This document shows, one piece after another, positions 1-9,198 of a stretch of 64,000 nucleotides of DNA. A model generated the notes under the pieces. The model was given only the letters and a program-made list of their open reading frames with translations. It was not told the origin of the DNA and searched no databases. This DNA comes from an uncultured Lachnospiraceae bacterium. GTDB lineage: Bacteria > Bacillota > Clostridia > Lachnospirales > Lachnospiraceae. Both the position numbers and the translations under genes were made by a program. The stretch is from assembly GCA_947174505.1 (NCBI GenBank), contig CAMWJF010000006.1, positions 1 to 64,000 of the forward strand, written 5' to 3'. Every line of letters starts with the position of its first letter. The first letter of the stretch is position 1.

Positions 1-91
1 CCACCCCCCCCCCCCCCCCCACCCCCCCCCACCCCACCCCCCCACCCCCCCCCCCCCCACCCCACCACCACCCCACCCCCCCCCCCCCCAG
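1..91. repeat. C/A-only low-complexity tract at window edge
   Basis: Every base here is C or A, mostly long C runs with single interspersed A residues; the first G appears at about 92. No coding or promoter signal is visible. It could be a sequencing or assembly artefact at a contig edge. A real hypermutable homopolymer upstream of the giant surface-protein gene is the other possibility, but the irregular A spacing and the length argue against it. Confidence 0.6.
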
Positions 92-154
92 GGGTAGACG
101 TGGCTATATGCGTAAAATATCCCAGTTGGGACAAGTATGTAAGGAGGACAGAGA

Positions 155-3100
155 ATGGGTAGAAAAAAGAAGAAGCTGTATCAGGCGAAACGGTTATTGG
201 CCATGATACTGGCAGTGACGATGGTTTTCGGTATGACGCCCACGGCGGTTCAGGCAGCTCCCGGTGAAAATGCGGAGCAGACCGGGGCAGAGGCCGCAGT
301 ACCGGACGGGAAAGGCGACGACAGTACGGAACCATCGCCGGAAGCTTCCGGTCAGCCGGAGGAAGATAATATTGGGCCGGCGGAAGAAGCAGATCCGCCG
401 GATAATACCACGGATAACGGTGACAGCCCTTCGGATTCGGAAAATACGGGGGAGCAGGAGGGCAGCCCGGACCAGGAAACGGAGGATTCCGGAAATAACG
501 GAGGCGAAGCTGCGGCTGAAGAGAACCGGGAAGCGGATGCAGATAACGCTGTGGACAATAGTCCTATGGCGGATGCGGCAGAAGCGCAGACGAAGCCGGA
601 GTATGAGATTATCACGGACGGGTTTGAGACGGAGATGGAGTATACCGGCTCTTCCGTGTTTGATTTAAGCAGTATTGAGCTTGCGAAGACAGAAAACGGC
701 GAGACCACCAGAGAGTCTGCACTTGACGCGGGCGTGACTGCCGTATGGAAGGTACAGGGAGCGGATGCGGCAATGACAGGTGAGCCGGTGAATGTGGGTA
801 AATATGAGCTCACACTGACCTATCCGAAGGTGGAAGGCAAGCATGACGGCACTGAAAAGAAGGTGGAGTGTGAGATCACCAAGGCGTCTGTACGGTTTAT
901 CTTTGAGTCGGAAAGGGTAAACGTAAAGCCGGGTACGGCTGCGAAGGATGTGAAGCTGCCGGCGATCAGTTATGTCAGGTGCGCGGGGAATAATTTAGAC
1001 GCAGAGGACTTTGACTTAAAGGTGGCGGCAGTTAAGGACGCTGTGACAGGGACTGAAATAAAAGGCGACGACAAGCTGCTGCGGGGCGGCGATTATGCGC
1101 TGGAAATCAAACCCGATATCAAAGCGGACGCGGCGCAGGCAAAGAAGGATATCTCTGCCAACTATGATCTGGCGGCTTTCACGGCTGACATCGAGATCGG
1201 GGAACTGATTGAGACATATATTGAGGTTAAGCTGGCAGAAAAATGGCAGGAAAACAATGCCATAACGCTGAAAACATATGACGGAAAGGCGGCTGAAGGG
1301 CCGGGCTCCGATGACTATACTGCCGAGGTGCAGTATCTGGATGAAGCGACCGGCGAATATAAGAAGCTGGAAGGCGCGGAGATTACCGGAAGGTGGATCA
1401 CAGGTTGGGATGAACAGGAAAATCCTATAAATGTAGCGCCTGTAGACGCAGGTGAGTATACTTACGAGCTTGTGTTTGAAGGAATTGAGGGCGAATATCA
1501 GGAGACATCTGCGTACATAGATGTCGAGATTGCCCCCGCTGCCTTAAAGATACAGGTCAAGGATGCGGATAAAAAACTGGTTCTCCCGCAGGGAACCACG
1601 ATGCAGGAAGTACTGTCCAAGGCAGACTACGTGGTGACGGATGAAGCCGGTAAGGATATCACCGGGGAGATTAAGAAGAAGCAGATCTGGGGTACGTCTT
1701 TTGATGATTCCAATATGAGCCAGATCTATGAGCCCCTGCTGTCGCTGGAAGTGAAAGAGGGGACTGTTTTTACAGGCATTACGGACGCGGATTACGAGCT
1801 GGAAGGCGGCAGGGAATACCGTGTTGTTTTTGACGGCAAAAAGGCAGTTTACAATGCAGACGGCACTTTTGGACACAGGACGGATATCAATGAGTCCGAA
1901 AACATTAACGGTTACGATGGCAATTATACCACCGATACGACAAAGACGGCGGATGATAAGGCGCGGGCCGTTGAGGTTACGGCGGCGACAAAAGCAGTAA
2001 TTGACGTCAGCGAGCTGGTTAAGGATGAGAATGCGGCATTGATCGGCCAGATCGCCACGTTAAACTCCAAGGTGTATGACGGCAGGGAGATTTACAGCGC
2101 GCGGAGCCAGTATAAGAATAAGGTGGGGCTTAAGACTGCGGATGCCCAGGGCACAAAGCTCAAAACACTGGCGAAAGAGTTTTCTTATGAGTGGCAGAGG
2201 AATAACGCTGCGGAAAACCTGCAGGATAAGGAAAATCTGGAAAATGAAGATAATTGGTCTCGGGTATATGACTGGGAATTCATAATTTCACCGGCTGACG
2301 CAGGTATTTACAGACTGAAAATTACTTATCAGGACATGACGGACGATGGCACGCTATACTATGCGGAGAATCCGGAGTATGTTTATTATGCCATTGATAA
2401 GAAGAAAGTAAGAATCATACCGGATAAGGATAAGTCCTATGAGACCCTGTCCGGACGTTATGTTGCAGACTTTTTCTATGAAAATGAAATTACCTGCTCG
2501 ATCCTGGATGCGGACGCGGAGGGAGAAAAGGCCGTTGCGTTTCCGGAAGGACAACATACAAGGGTTATCTGGCAGGTACAGGAAATCATTGAAGGGGCGG
2601 CAGAGCCGAATATTTACACAGAGGATGACTGGCATTCCTTTGTGAGCGACGGAAAGACCTCCTATGCGATTCAGGCGGCGGAGCTGGCAGTGTATACAGG
2701 CAGTTATTATGATATGCGGGAAGACTACAGCCGTAATTATACAATCGTGTCAGCCGAGACGGCGCCTCTTATCGTGAAGCCCATGGGGACGACTCAGTTA
2801 AAAGTGGAAGTGGATGCGTCTAAGTGGAGCGCGAAGACGAAGGTTTACAACGGGGAGCCTTTTTCCGAGAAAGAGCTGGTTGCCGACGGACTGGTAACTG
2901 TAAAGAAGGTGGAAAACGGCACGGAGACAGTAATCGAGGATCCGGGCATTGCCTATATGGGTTACAATGAGGAATACAATGAGTTCGAGGATCTTGCGTG
3001 GATTACGGATGCGGGTGAATACACGCTTTATGTATGGTTTGGCGGCAGCGAGACCTATGCGCCAATCACGAATCCTGATCCGGATGATTGGTTTTCCCAG

Positions 3101-6100
3101 GGTGTAAAGCTTGGCACATTTAAGATCACGAAGCGGGAAATTACGCTGAAAGTAACAAACCTGCCGGAAACCTATGAGGCGGGCTACATCGTGGGTGACG
3201 TGTTAGAGGATATACCCGGACATATTTATGTGGAAGGCTATGCGCCCGACGACGAGTGGGCGTTTACCGAGCAGAAATATGAGGACGGTTATTATATCCC
3301 GGCATGGTCGGAATACGGCGAACCGGATGAGCCTGCCTTTGCCGTCTATGAGAAGGGCCGGAAGTCGCCGGTTGACAGTTGGCTTCTGAAGTGGGATAAA
3401 GACTTTGAGGTGCGGTATGATGTTGAGAGTTCCAGTCTGGCGGAGTATTATCCTATAGATGAATATAGTGAGTATGGAATCAGCTTCAGCAGGAACTATA
3501 AGGTTGCAGCAGGGCAGTCCGCAGAGTTTTCCACGGTCAGGGGCAATTCGGGCATTACTTCTGTCTGGTATAATGGCATAGACAGGGTTGCTGTCAGGAG
3601 CGCCGCTGCCGCGGGTGATACGATGACGCAGGAAGTGACGATTCTGGAAGGAATCGGCTACTACACGGAGAAGTATTTGGGTGAAACCGGCGTCACAGAG
3701 GGCAACCTGGTGGCATTTGAGATTACGCCTCCGGCGTATTATGGCGCCACCGTACCTGCCACCGCCATGTATAAAAATGAAATAGAAAAGCAGAAGGGCA
3801 TTGTCGTAGGGTATGATCCCATCAGAGTTGTGTTTGACGCCAGGGAGGGAAGAAAAACTTTCAAGATCCGCTGGGAAGACGACTATGTGGAAACCTATGT
3901 CCTGAAGCTTGACGAGGCAGTAAAGCTTGGTAATCTGGAGGAGGCTGTCGCGCCGAAATCCCTGGCATTTAATGCCGCGGATAAAAAGATGGCGGTGGGT
4001 GAGTCCCAGCAGCTCGATGTAAAGATTACCAAGGCACAGATGGGAGATATCATTAAGCTTGGTTATAAGAGCAGCGATGAAACTGTGCTGAGAGTTAATG
4101 AAAACGGTTATGTGACAGCCCTGAAAGAAGGCAAGGCAAGCATCGAGGTATTCCCCCTGCATCAGGTTGAGGGTAAGCTGGAGCGGATCAAGGATGCGAA
4201 GGGTAAGGATGCCAAGGGCGCTACAGTGGCAATCACGGTGACAAAGGTATCTGCGCCGAAGCCTGTAAAAGTAACCTCACATGGCACATACGTGGATGTG
4301 AACTATGACATTCCGAAGGACGGCTACCGCCGTGAAATCTATGTCGTAGACAATGAGAAGAATCCGGGCCTGAAGAACGCGAATGCGATTGAAGCGAAGG
4401 TTGTATCCACGAAAGAGGATCAGTGGAAGAACGCCTTTGCCATCAAGCCGGTTTATCAGGACAGCGCGGATGAATCTTACAATAAGACGAGAAACAAGTA
4501 TACGGTCCGCCTTGCTGGATTAAATACAAAAGGCTCTTATACCGTGTATGTCAGGAATGTCTGCGCGGCCAGGGAGCTGGCTGACGGAAGCGTTATCACC
4601 AAGGAGACAGTAGACGCCAGCGCGGCCGGAACGGCTGTCAGCTTTAAGACGCTTAAGTCTGAGGTGGAAAGTCTTGAGCTGTATCTCAATGCACCTGAGA
4701 ATGCCTGGGATTATGATGAAGAGGGATATCACAGACTCATGTGGTTCTCCGGGTTAAAGGATGGTACTGTAAACTGCAGCCCTTACGGCTATTTCTGGGA
4801 AAGTGAGCTGGAGCCCACTGCGGATGCCTCAGATCAGCTCAGAATAGCGCTTCCCTTTGCAGGTGAGGATAAGAAGAAGTATAAGGATTTTTATGAGGAG
4901 CCGAAGCTGGAATATGCGCTGAAGCTTGCGGATGAGGATCAGTTCACCACGAAAAATAAGGCGGCCAGCATAGACAAGAAGGGTAAGATTAAGTTCACCG
5001 GCATACCGACAGACGATAATCCGCTTATTATCAGGATGTGTGATACGGTCAGCGGTGAGGTGGTTTATGGTGAGCTGTCATTCAGGGACGGCGCGGATTC
5101 TGTCATGGCAGCCAAGGGTTCTGTCAAGCTGTCCGTAGGGCAGAGACAGAAGCTTACGGATTTAGTTACCTATAAGCTGGGCAAGACTAAGCTGACATAT
5201 TATCCGGCTGGCCAGCTGGATCTGGATGCAGTGCGCAGCGCGATTAAGAGCCAGCGGCAGGAAAGCTTCTTCAAAGTAAGTGAAAGCGGCTATCTGACAG
5301 CGATTAAAAGCGGCGGTTCCCTGACGCTTGGACTGACGGATAAGAATGTGGCGAAGGTTGATAAGGATAATGCGACTGCGACGGTTAAGTTTACAACAGG
5401 CGATTTGGAAGCGGTGAAGAAGCTGAAGGCATTTGATGTCATAGACAACAGCTTTGGCCTGACCTTTACCCATGCGGGCGGCGCGGAGACCTTCCTTGTG
5501 GAGATCAGCGACGGCAGCAAAATGATTTACAGCAGAAGATATAGTGCAGGCAGTCATGAAGTGTGGACGGATGACGGGAAGCGGGTGAAGGATACCTACA
5601 CAATCTGGCCGGGTGAGATCGGAGCCAGACTGAACAGGGAGAGCTCGTACACAGTCACCGTGAAGGCACAGTATGACGTTATCGAGTCGAAAGCGGCGTC
5701 CACCAAGGTGAAGACGACCAAGATCCCGGCGGTGGAAAGCTATATCGGTGACGATGAATATGCCGATGCTGATAAGAAGATTAAGCGCAGGGGCGGCATG
5801 TCGCTGCATGTAGGAGAATATGAATGGGGTCAAGAATTAGGAGAAGAGAATACAAGCCTGAAGGTATTATCCGGGAATTCCTACACGCTGACGGCTTCTG
5901 TGGATTCGAACCGCGGTCGTGTCAATGACACGCTGGTGTGGACTGTGGACGATGCGAAGGTGGCAAGCGTCAAGGCGGCGGCAGGAACCTACTGCATTAC
6001 CCTGAAGGGATTGAAGCCTGGCCGCACAGTCCTAGAGGTAAAGTCCAAGATCTGGGGCAATAAGGTGATCGCAAGATATGATATTGTAGTGGTGGCAGTG

Positions 6101-8164
6101 GGAAATGCTTACAATTATTATGGAGACAATGAGCCGTGGGATTACGAAAGCCCGTCCATAAATAACGGCGGTAACAATGCGCCGGATTATCTGCCGCTCA
6201 GTGTGAATGACAGACGGAAGGTGACGATTAAGCAGACAGAGTACTTCAGCTTTACCGCACCGGAAACAGGGAAGTATCGGTTTAGTGGTATCGGATACGT
6301 CGGCGGTACGATCAGACTTGGAAAGAGTGAAGGGGGCTGGCCGGATCCGAATTATTCTTCCGCTTTGGATCTCGGGCTGTTGCGTGCGGGCGAGACAGTA
6401 TATCTTTCTTCCCTGGCAGAGCCGGGGGATATGAAGAGAGCAGGAAATGTCTCCTATTATGTGGAAGTGATCATGACGCAGTCGGAGGCGGAGCTTGTGG
6501 AGAACATCAGCGCAGCCGGTGAGACGACGGTGACAAATTATGAGGGAGAAAAAATTTTCCAGTTTACCGCGCCGGAGGCTGGGGATTATTCGTTCTCCTT
6601 TACGAATAACTATAACAATACGCAATATCTGTACTTGTATACCAGCAGGGATGCGGCGCTAAACGGAAGCTATGATTATGAAGTTAGTGGTTATTCGATC
6701 AGTTACACCCTGGCGCAGGGTGAAAGCGTGTGGCTGAGAGCAGCAAACTTATATAGCTACTACAGCTATACCTTCCGCGTGGAGAAGACCGGTGTGTCTG
6801 ACCCGGAGCTCTCTGTTGGCACGCCGAAGGATGTGAGTGTGGCGGCGGGAAAATCGCAGGAGTTGACCTTTAGTGTGGCGGATGCGGGATACTATACCTT
6901 TTCGTCCGCAGAGGGCACAGGCTACAGTCTGGCATCCAGGGCGGCAGGCGATTCAAATGTGCTTGTGACGTTAACGGTTAATGGGAATGTAAAATATAGC
7001 GAAAACGGTTCCCAGTTTGAGATCCAGGTATATCTGAATGCAAATGATCAGGTATCCCTGACCATTGCAAATAGGGGCGGGTCTGTTTCAGCTTTGACGG
7101 TTACCGTGCAGAAGACAGAAGTGCCAGTGACGGAAGTGGAGACAGGAACACCTGTTTCGGCGGAGGACGGCGGCCTTTATAAATTTACCGCCGGGGAAGC
7201 TGGCATTTATGAGTTTTTCCTGTCATCACCATGGGATGTATATCTGTACGGCAGTGAGGCGGACGCATGCAATGGTGACAATGCGCTCAACGCTGCTGAT
7301 GAGAATAAAACAATAGCGGAATATGGGATGTCGGCCGGGGAGACGGTCTGGATGTCCACGCAGCTTTCTTCCGTGAATACCTGTGAGCTGACCATTACAA
7401 GGGCCGATCAGGAAATGGCGCTTGGCAGTCCGTATACGGTATCTGTTCCGGGCACAGAGAGACACCGCTACCTCATCTATAAGGTGACGCAGGACGGCAA
7501 TTACAGGTTTGCGGCTGTCAGGGAAGAGGAAAACGGTGGGACTGCGAACGCGAATATAGTCGAAATCACCGTCAATGACATTATGGAGGAACAGAGCAAT
7601 ACCACGTATTTTGATTTCAGGAGAGTGCTGCAGTCGGGTGATGAAGTATGTATAAAGGTGAACAGTGACATGACGGGGAATACGACGGATGTTACTGTAA
7701 AGGCGGAAGAACTGACCATAACTGACGTGGTGATAGGTGGGACGAATGAGATTACGTTGGATGAGGGGCAGAAAAATGCGGCCTTTAAGTTCACGGCGGC
7801 CGACGCGGGTGAGTATCAGTTCAAAGTGACGGCAACAGGGCAAAATATGAAATTGTACCTTTATGAGGAGGCTGGCCTGAACGACCTGTTTACCAGCAAT
7901 ACGGAAGCGGCTAAGGCATCCTGCGAGACATCGTCTGCGGAAACAGTTGATCAAGGACAGGTGTATTTCTGCACGATCACGGACGTGGAACTGACTGCTG
8001 GGCAGGTTGTGTACATTAATCCATGGAATACTACGGATGATAGTAGCCTTGCAGTAACGGTTATAGTGGAGAAAGTGACGGAGACCGGGGGAGAAATCGA
8101 AGGTCCTACGGAGCCCACAGAACCCACAGATCCTGAAGGGACTGAGGAGAATCCTGCCGCGTAG
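155..8164 (+). CDS. Giant secreted surface protein with Ig-like and PPC-like repeats
   Basis: A 2669-residue protein with a clear signal peptide: a lysine-rich start, a hydrophobic stretch at about 13-30, and AQAA-type cleavage near residue 35. An acidic Glu/Pro/Asp/Gly-rich linker follows (about 36-150). A long central region has repeated Ig-like segments with YDG/YNG motifs, and a Big_2-like domain lies at about 1264-1340. From about 2025 to 2638 there are roughly six beta-sandwich units, each with a variant of F-x-F-T-A-P-E-x-G-x-Y-x-F, resembling PPC domains. The C-terminus is a short TEPTEP-type tail with no LPXTG motif, membrane helix or SLH domain, so the mode of anchoring is unknown. 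TAAGGAGG lies just upstream of the ATG. Probably an adhesin or stalk protein; the ligand is not predictable. Confidence 0.85.
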   Translation: MGRKKKKLYQAKRLLAMILAVTMVFGMTPTAVQAAPGENAEQTGAEAAVPDGKGDDSTEPSPEASGQPEEDNIGPAEEADPPDNTTDNGDSPSDSENTGEQEGSPDQETEDSGNNGGEAAAEENREADADNAVDNSPMADAAEAQTKPEYEIITDGFETEMEYTGSSVFDLSSIELAKTENGETTRESALDAGVTAVWKVQGADAAMTGEPVNVGKYELTLTYPKVEGKHDGTEKKVECEITKASVRFIFESERVNVKPGTAAKDVKLPAISYVRCAGNNLDAEDFDLKVAAVKDAVTGTEIKGDDKLLRGGDYALEIKPDIKADAAQAKKDISANYDLAAFTADIEIGELIETYIEVKLAEKWQENNAITLKTYDGKAAEGPGSDDYTAEVQYLDEATGEYKKLEGAEITGRWITGWDEQENPINVAPVDAGEYTYELVFEGIEGEYQETSAYIDVEIAPAALKIQVKDADKKLVLPQGTTMQEVLSKADYVVTDEAGKDITGEIKKKQIWGTSFDDSNMSQIYEPLLSLEVKEGTVFTGITDADYELEGGREYRVVFDGKKAVYNADGTFGHRTDINESENINGYDGNYTTDTTKTADDKARAVEVTAATKAVIDVSELVKDENAALIGQIATLNSKVYDGREIYSARSQYKNKVGLKTADAQGTKLKTLAKEFSYEWQRNNAAENLQDKENLENEDNWSRVYDWEFIISPADAGIYRLKITYQDMTDDGTLYYAENPEYVYYAIDKKKVRIIPDKDKSYETLSGRYVADFFYENEITCSILDADAEGEKAVAFPEGQHTRVIWQVQEIIEGAAEPNIYTEDDWHSFVSDGKTSYAIQAAELAVYTGSYYDMREDYSRNYTIVSAETAPLIVKPMGTTQLKVEVDASKWSAKTKVYNGEPFSEKELVADGLVTVKKVENGTETVIEDPGIAYMGYNEEYNEFEDLAWITDAGEYTLYVWFGGSETYAPITNPDPDDWFSQGVKLGTFKITKREITLKVTNLPETYEAGYIVGDVLEDIPGHIYVEGYAPDDEWAFTEQKYEDGYYIPAWSEYGEPDEPAFAVYEKGRKSPVDSWLLKWDKDFEVRYDVESSSLAEYYPIDEYSEYGISFSRNYKVAAGQSAEFSTVRGNSGITSVWYNGIDRVAVRSAAAAGDTMTQEVTILEGIGYYTEKYLGETGVTEGNLVAFEITPPAYYGATVPATAMYKNEIEKQKGIVVGYDPIRVVFDAREGRKTFKIRWEDDYVETYVLKLDEAVKLGNLEEAVAPKSLAFNAADKKMAVGESQQLDVKITKAQMGDIIKLGYKSSDETVLRVNENGYVTALKEGKASIEVFPLHQVEGKLERIKDAKGKDAKGATVAITVTKVSAPKPVKVTSHGTYVDVNYDIPKDGYRREIYVVDNEKNPGLKNANAIEAKVVSTKEDQWKNAFAIKPVYQDSADESYNKTRNKYTVRLAGLNTKGSYTVYVRNVCAARELADGSVITKETVDASAAGTAVSFKTLKSEVESLELYLNAPENAWDYDEEGYHRLMWFSGLKDGTVNCSPYGYFWESELEPTADASDQLRIALPFAGEDKKKYKDFYEEPKLEYALKLADEDQFTTKNKAASIDKKGKIKFTGIPTDDNPLIIRMCDTVSGEVVYGELSFRDGADSVMAAKGSVKLSVGQRQKLTDLVTYKLGKTKLTYYPAGQLDLDAVRSAIKSQRQESFFKVSESGYLTAIKSGGSLTLGLTDKNVAKVDKDNATATVKFTTGDLEAVKKLKAFDVIDNSFGLTFTHAGGAETFLVEISDGSKMIYSRRYSAGSHEVWTDDGKRVKDTYTIWPGEIGARLNRESSYTVTVKAQYDVIESKAASTKVKTTKIPAVESYIGDDEYADADKKIKRRGGMSLHVGEYEWGQELGEENTSLKVLSGNSYTLTASVDSNRGRVNDTLVWTVDDAKVASVKAAAGTYCITLKGLKPGRTVLEVKSKIWGNKVIARYDIVVVAVGNAYNYYGDNEPWDYESPSINNGGNNAPDYLPLSVNDRRKVTIKQTEYFSFTAPETGKYRFSGIGYVGGTIRLGKSEGGWPDPNYSSALDLGLLRAGETVYLSSLAEPGDMKRAGNVSYYVEVIMTQSEAELVENISAAGETTVTNYEGEKIFQFTAPEAGDYSFSFTNNYNNTQYLYLYTSRDAALNGSYDYEVSGYSISYTLAQGESVWLRAANLYSYYSYTFRVEKTGVSDPELSVGTPKDVSVAAGKSQELTFSVADAGYYTFSSAEGTGYSLASRAAGDSNVLVTLTVNGNVKYSENGSQFEIQVYLNANDQVSLTIANRGGSVSALTVTVQKTEVPVTEVETGTPVSAEDGGLYKFTAGEAGIYEFFLSSPWDVYLYGSEADACNGDNALNAADENKTIAEYGMSAGETVWMSTQLSSVNTCELTITRADQEMALGSPYTVSVPGTERHRYLIYKVTQDGNYRFAAVREEENGGTANANIVEITVNDIMEEQSNTTYFDFRRVLQSGDEVCIKVNSDMTGNTTDVTVKAEELTITDVVIGGTNEITLDEGQKNAAFKFTAADAGEYQFKVTATGQNMKLYLYEEAGLNDLFTSNTEAAKASCETSSAETVDQGQVYFCTITDVELTAGQVVYINPWNTTDDSSLAVTVIVEKVTETGGEIEGPTEPTEPTDPEGTEENPAA

Positions 8165-8208
8165 CGGTGGCTGTGGCTAGAATGCAGATTGTATGATAAC
8201 AGGGCCGG

Positions 8209-8739
8209 TTGGCAGAAATGCTGACCGGCTCTGTGATTTTAAGGCCTTCATATAGTGACAGCCTCACCTTAAATGTGGTAGACTTATCTCGGATAGATTT
8301 GGCAACCGAAGAGGATAAGAAGTATCATATTCACGAGTGGGCCATGCTCTTTAAGGCCACAACCTGGGAGGAGATCAAAATGCTGGCATCCAAGGATGAA
8401 TACTTACAGGAAGCGTCTGAAACCATATACCGCATGAGTGCGGACGATCTGGTGCGCAAGAGGTGCCGTGACCGGGAGGAGTATTATCAGGACCTGCGAA
8501 ACTATGAGCGTAAGATTGAGCAGGACCGTCTGGAGCATGAACAGGATTTACGAAACTATGAGCGGAAAATAGAGAAGGACCGTCTGGCTTATGAGGAGGA
8601 TAAACGGAATTATGAGCACAAAATAGAGCAGGACCGTCTGGAGCATGAACAGGATTTACGAAACTATGAACGTATAGTAGCGGAGAAAGAAGAGGAAATT
8701 CGAAAGCTTCGAGCACAGCTTGCGCGGAAGGAAGAATAA
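8209..8739 (+). pseudogene. C-terminal remnant of PD-(D/E)XK (Rpn/PDDEXK_2) family protein
   Basis: The 176-residue frame begins abruptly at a TTG. The segment HEWAMLFKATTWEEIKMLA followed by a short helical region matches what I know of the C-terminal part of PDDEXK_2/Rpn-type transposase-nucleases, which usually carry about 150 further N-terminal residues with the nuclease motifs. Those are missing. From about residue 97 there is a tandem 18-residue repeat (variants of DLRNYERKIEQDRLEHEQ, about 3.5 copies). It is charged and predicted to form a long helix. A 108-bp DNA repeat, two 18-residue units, is near-identical at about 8518 and 8626. Probably non-functional as a nuclease. Confidence 0.6.
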
Positions 8740-8745
8740 TTACAG

Positions 8746-8774
8746 TTGACAAAACTGGCCCATACGGCTAAAAT
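8746..8774 (+). promoter_or_regulatory. Promoter of the proS T-box leader
   Basis: TTGACA at 8746-8751 and TAAAAT at 8769-8774 are separated by exactly 17 bp. This fits a sigma-A-type promoter and would start the leader near 8781. Confidence 0.8.
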
Positions 8775-8781
8775 GGATAAA

Positions 8782-9040
8782 AATGCAGCCGACGGTGGCT
8801 GATGTGATAGCAAAACGTGGCGAAGAAGAGAATAGTACGGATGGGAAACGTTGCAGAGAGAGAGCTGTTGGTGGGAGGCTTTTACGGGAACTGTTCGGAA
8901 CCGGACTCAGAGTCCTGCGTGAGGAGCGCAGCGTAGCACCGGCGATAACGGTAAGAGAAGCTGAATGCGGGTATACGCATTAATTAGGGTGGTACCGCCG
9001 AGATTTCGGTCCCTTTCGGGATAGAATCCGGCGGTTTTTT
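8782..9040 (+). promoter_or_regulatory. T-box riboswitch (proline) with intrinsic terminator
   Basis: The conserved T-box sequence AGGGTGGTACCGCCG lies at 8986-9000. It is followed by a terminator whose arms are CCGCCG (8995-9000) and CCGGCGG (9028-9034), with six T residues at 9035-9040. Upstream, Stem I features are visible: an AGAGAG bulge element, GGTGGGAGGC, and GAACCGGACTCAGAG. Within the last, the CCG at 8901-8903 sits in the usual specifier position after GAA and codes for proline. This agrees with proS downstream. Uncharged tRNA-Pro would stabilise the antiterminator and allow transcription. Confidence 0.93.
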
Positions 9041-9046
9041 GCGCGC

Positions 9047-9178
9047 ATAAGCAGAGTCAGAAGCCATCACGGACAGGCTGCGTGCCTGCACGCAAGACGG
9101 GCAGTGATGGGTTATGACGAGCAACGCGAATGAGAAATGCGAAGCATTTCGAATCTGCTTATGTGGGCAGAGTCAGAA
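9047..9178 (+). repeat. Palindromic element flanked by 12-bp direct repeats in the proS leader
   Basis: GCAGAGTCAGAA occurs at 9051-9062 and again at 9167-9178. Between the two copies the sequence folds on itself: CATAAGCAGA (9047-9056) pairs with TCTGCTTATG (9154-9163), CCATCAC pairs with GTGATGG inside, and GAAATGC-GAA-GCATTTC forms a small hairpin at about 9134-9150. It lies between the T-box terminator and the proS ribosome site, so it is transcribed. The direct repeats look like a target-site duplication around an inserted repeat; that origin is inference. Confidence 0.6.
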
Positions 9179-9198
9179 ATATGGAAAAGGAGAAAAGT

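Noticed and set aside
3203..4162. 319-residue minus-strand open frame within the surface-protein gene
   Set aside because: Shadow of the real plus-strand frame; no ribosome site or recognisable domain.
8518..8671. Regular repeats suggesting a CRISPR array
   Set aside because: The repeats are contiguous 54/108-bp coding units with no unique spacers, in one open frame.
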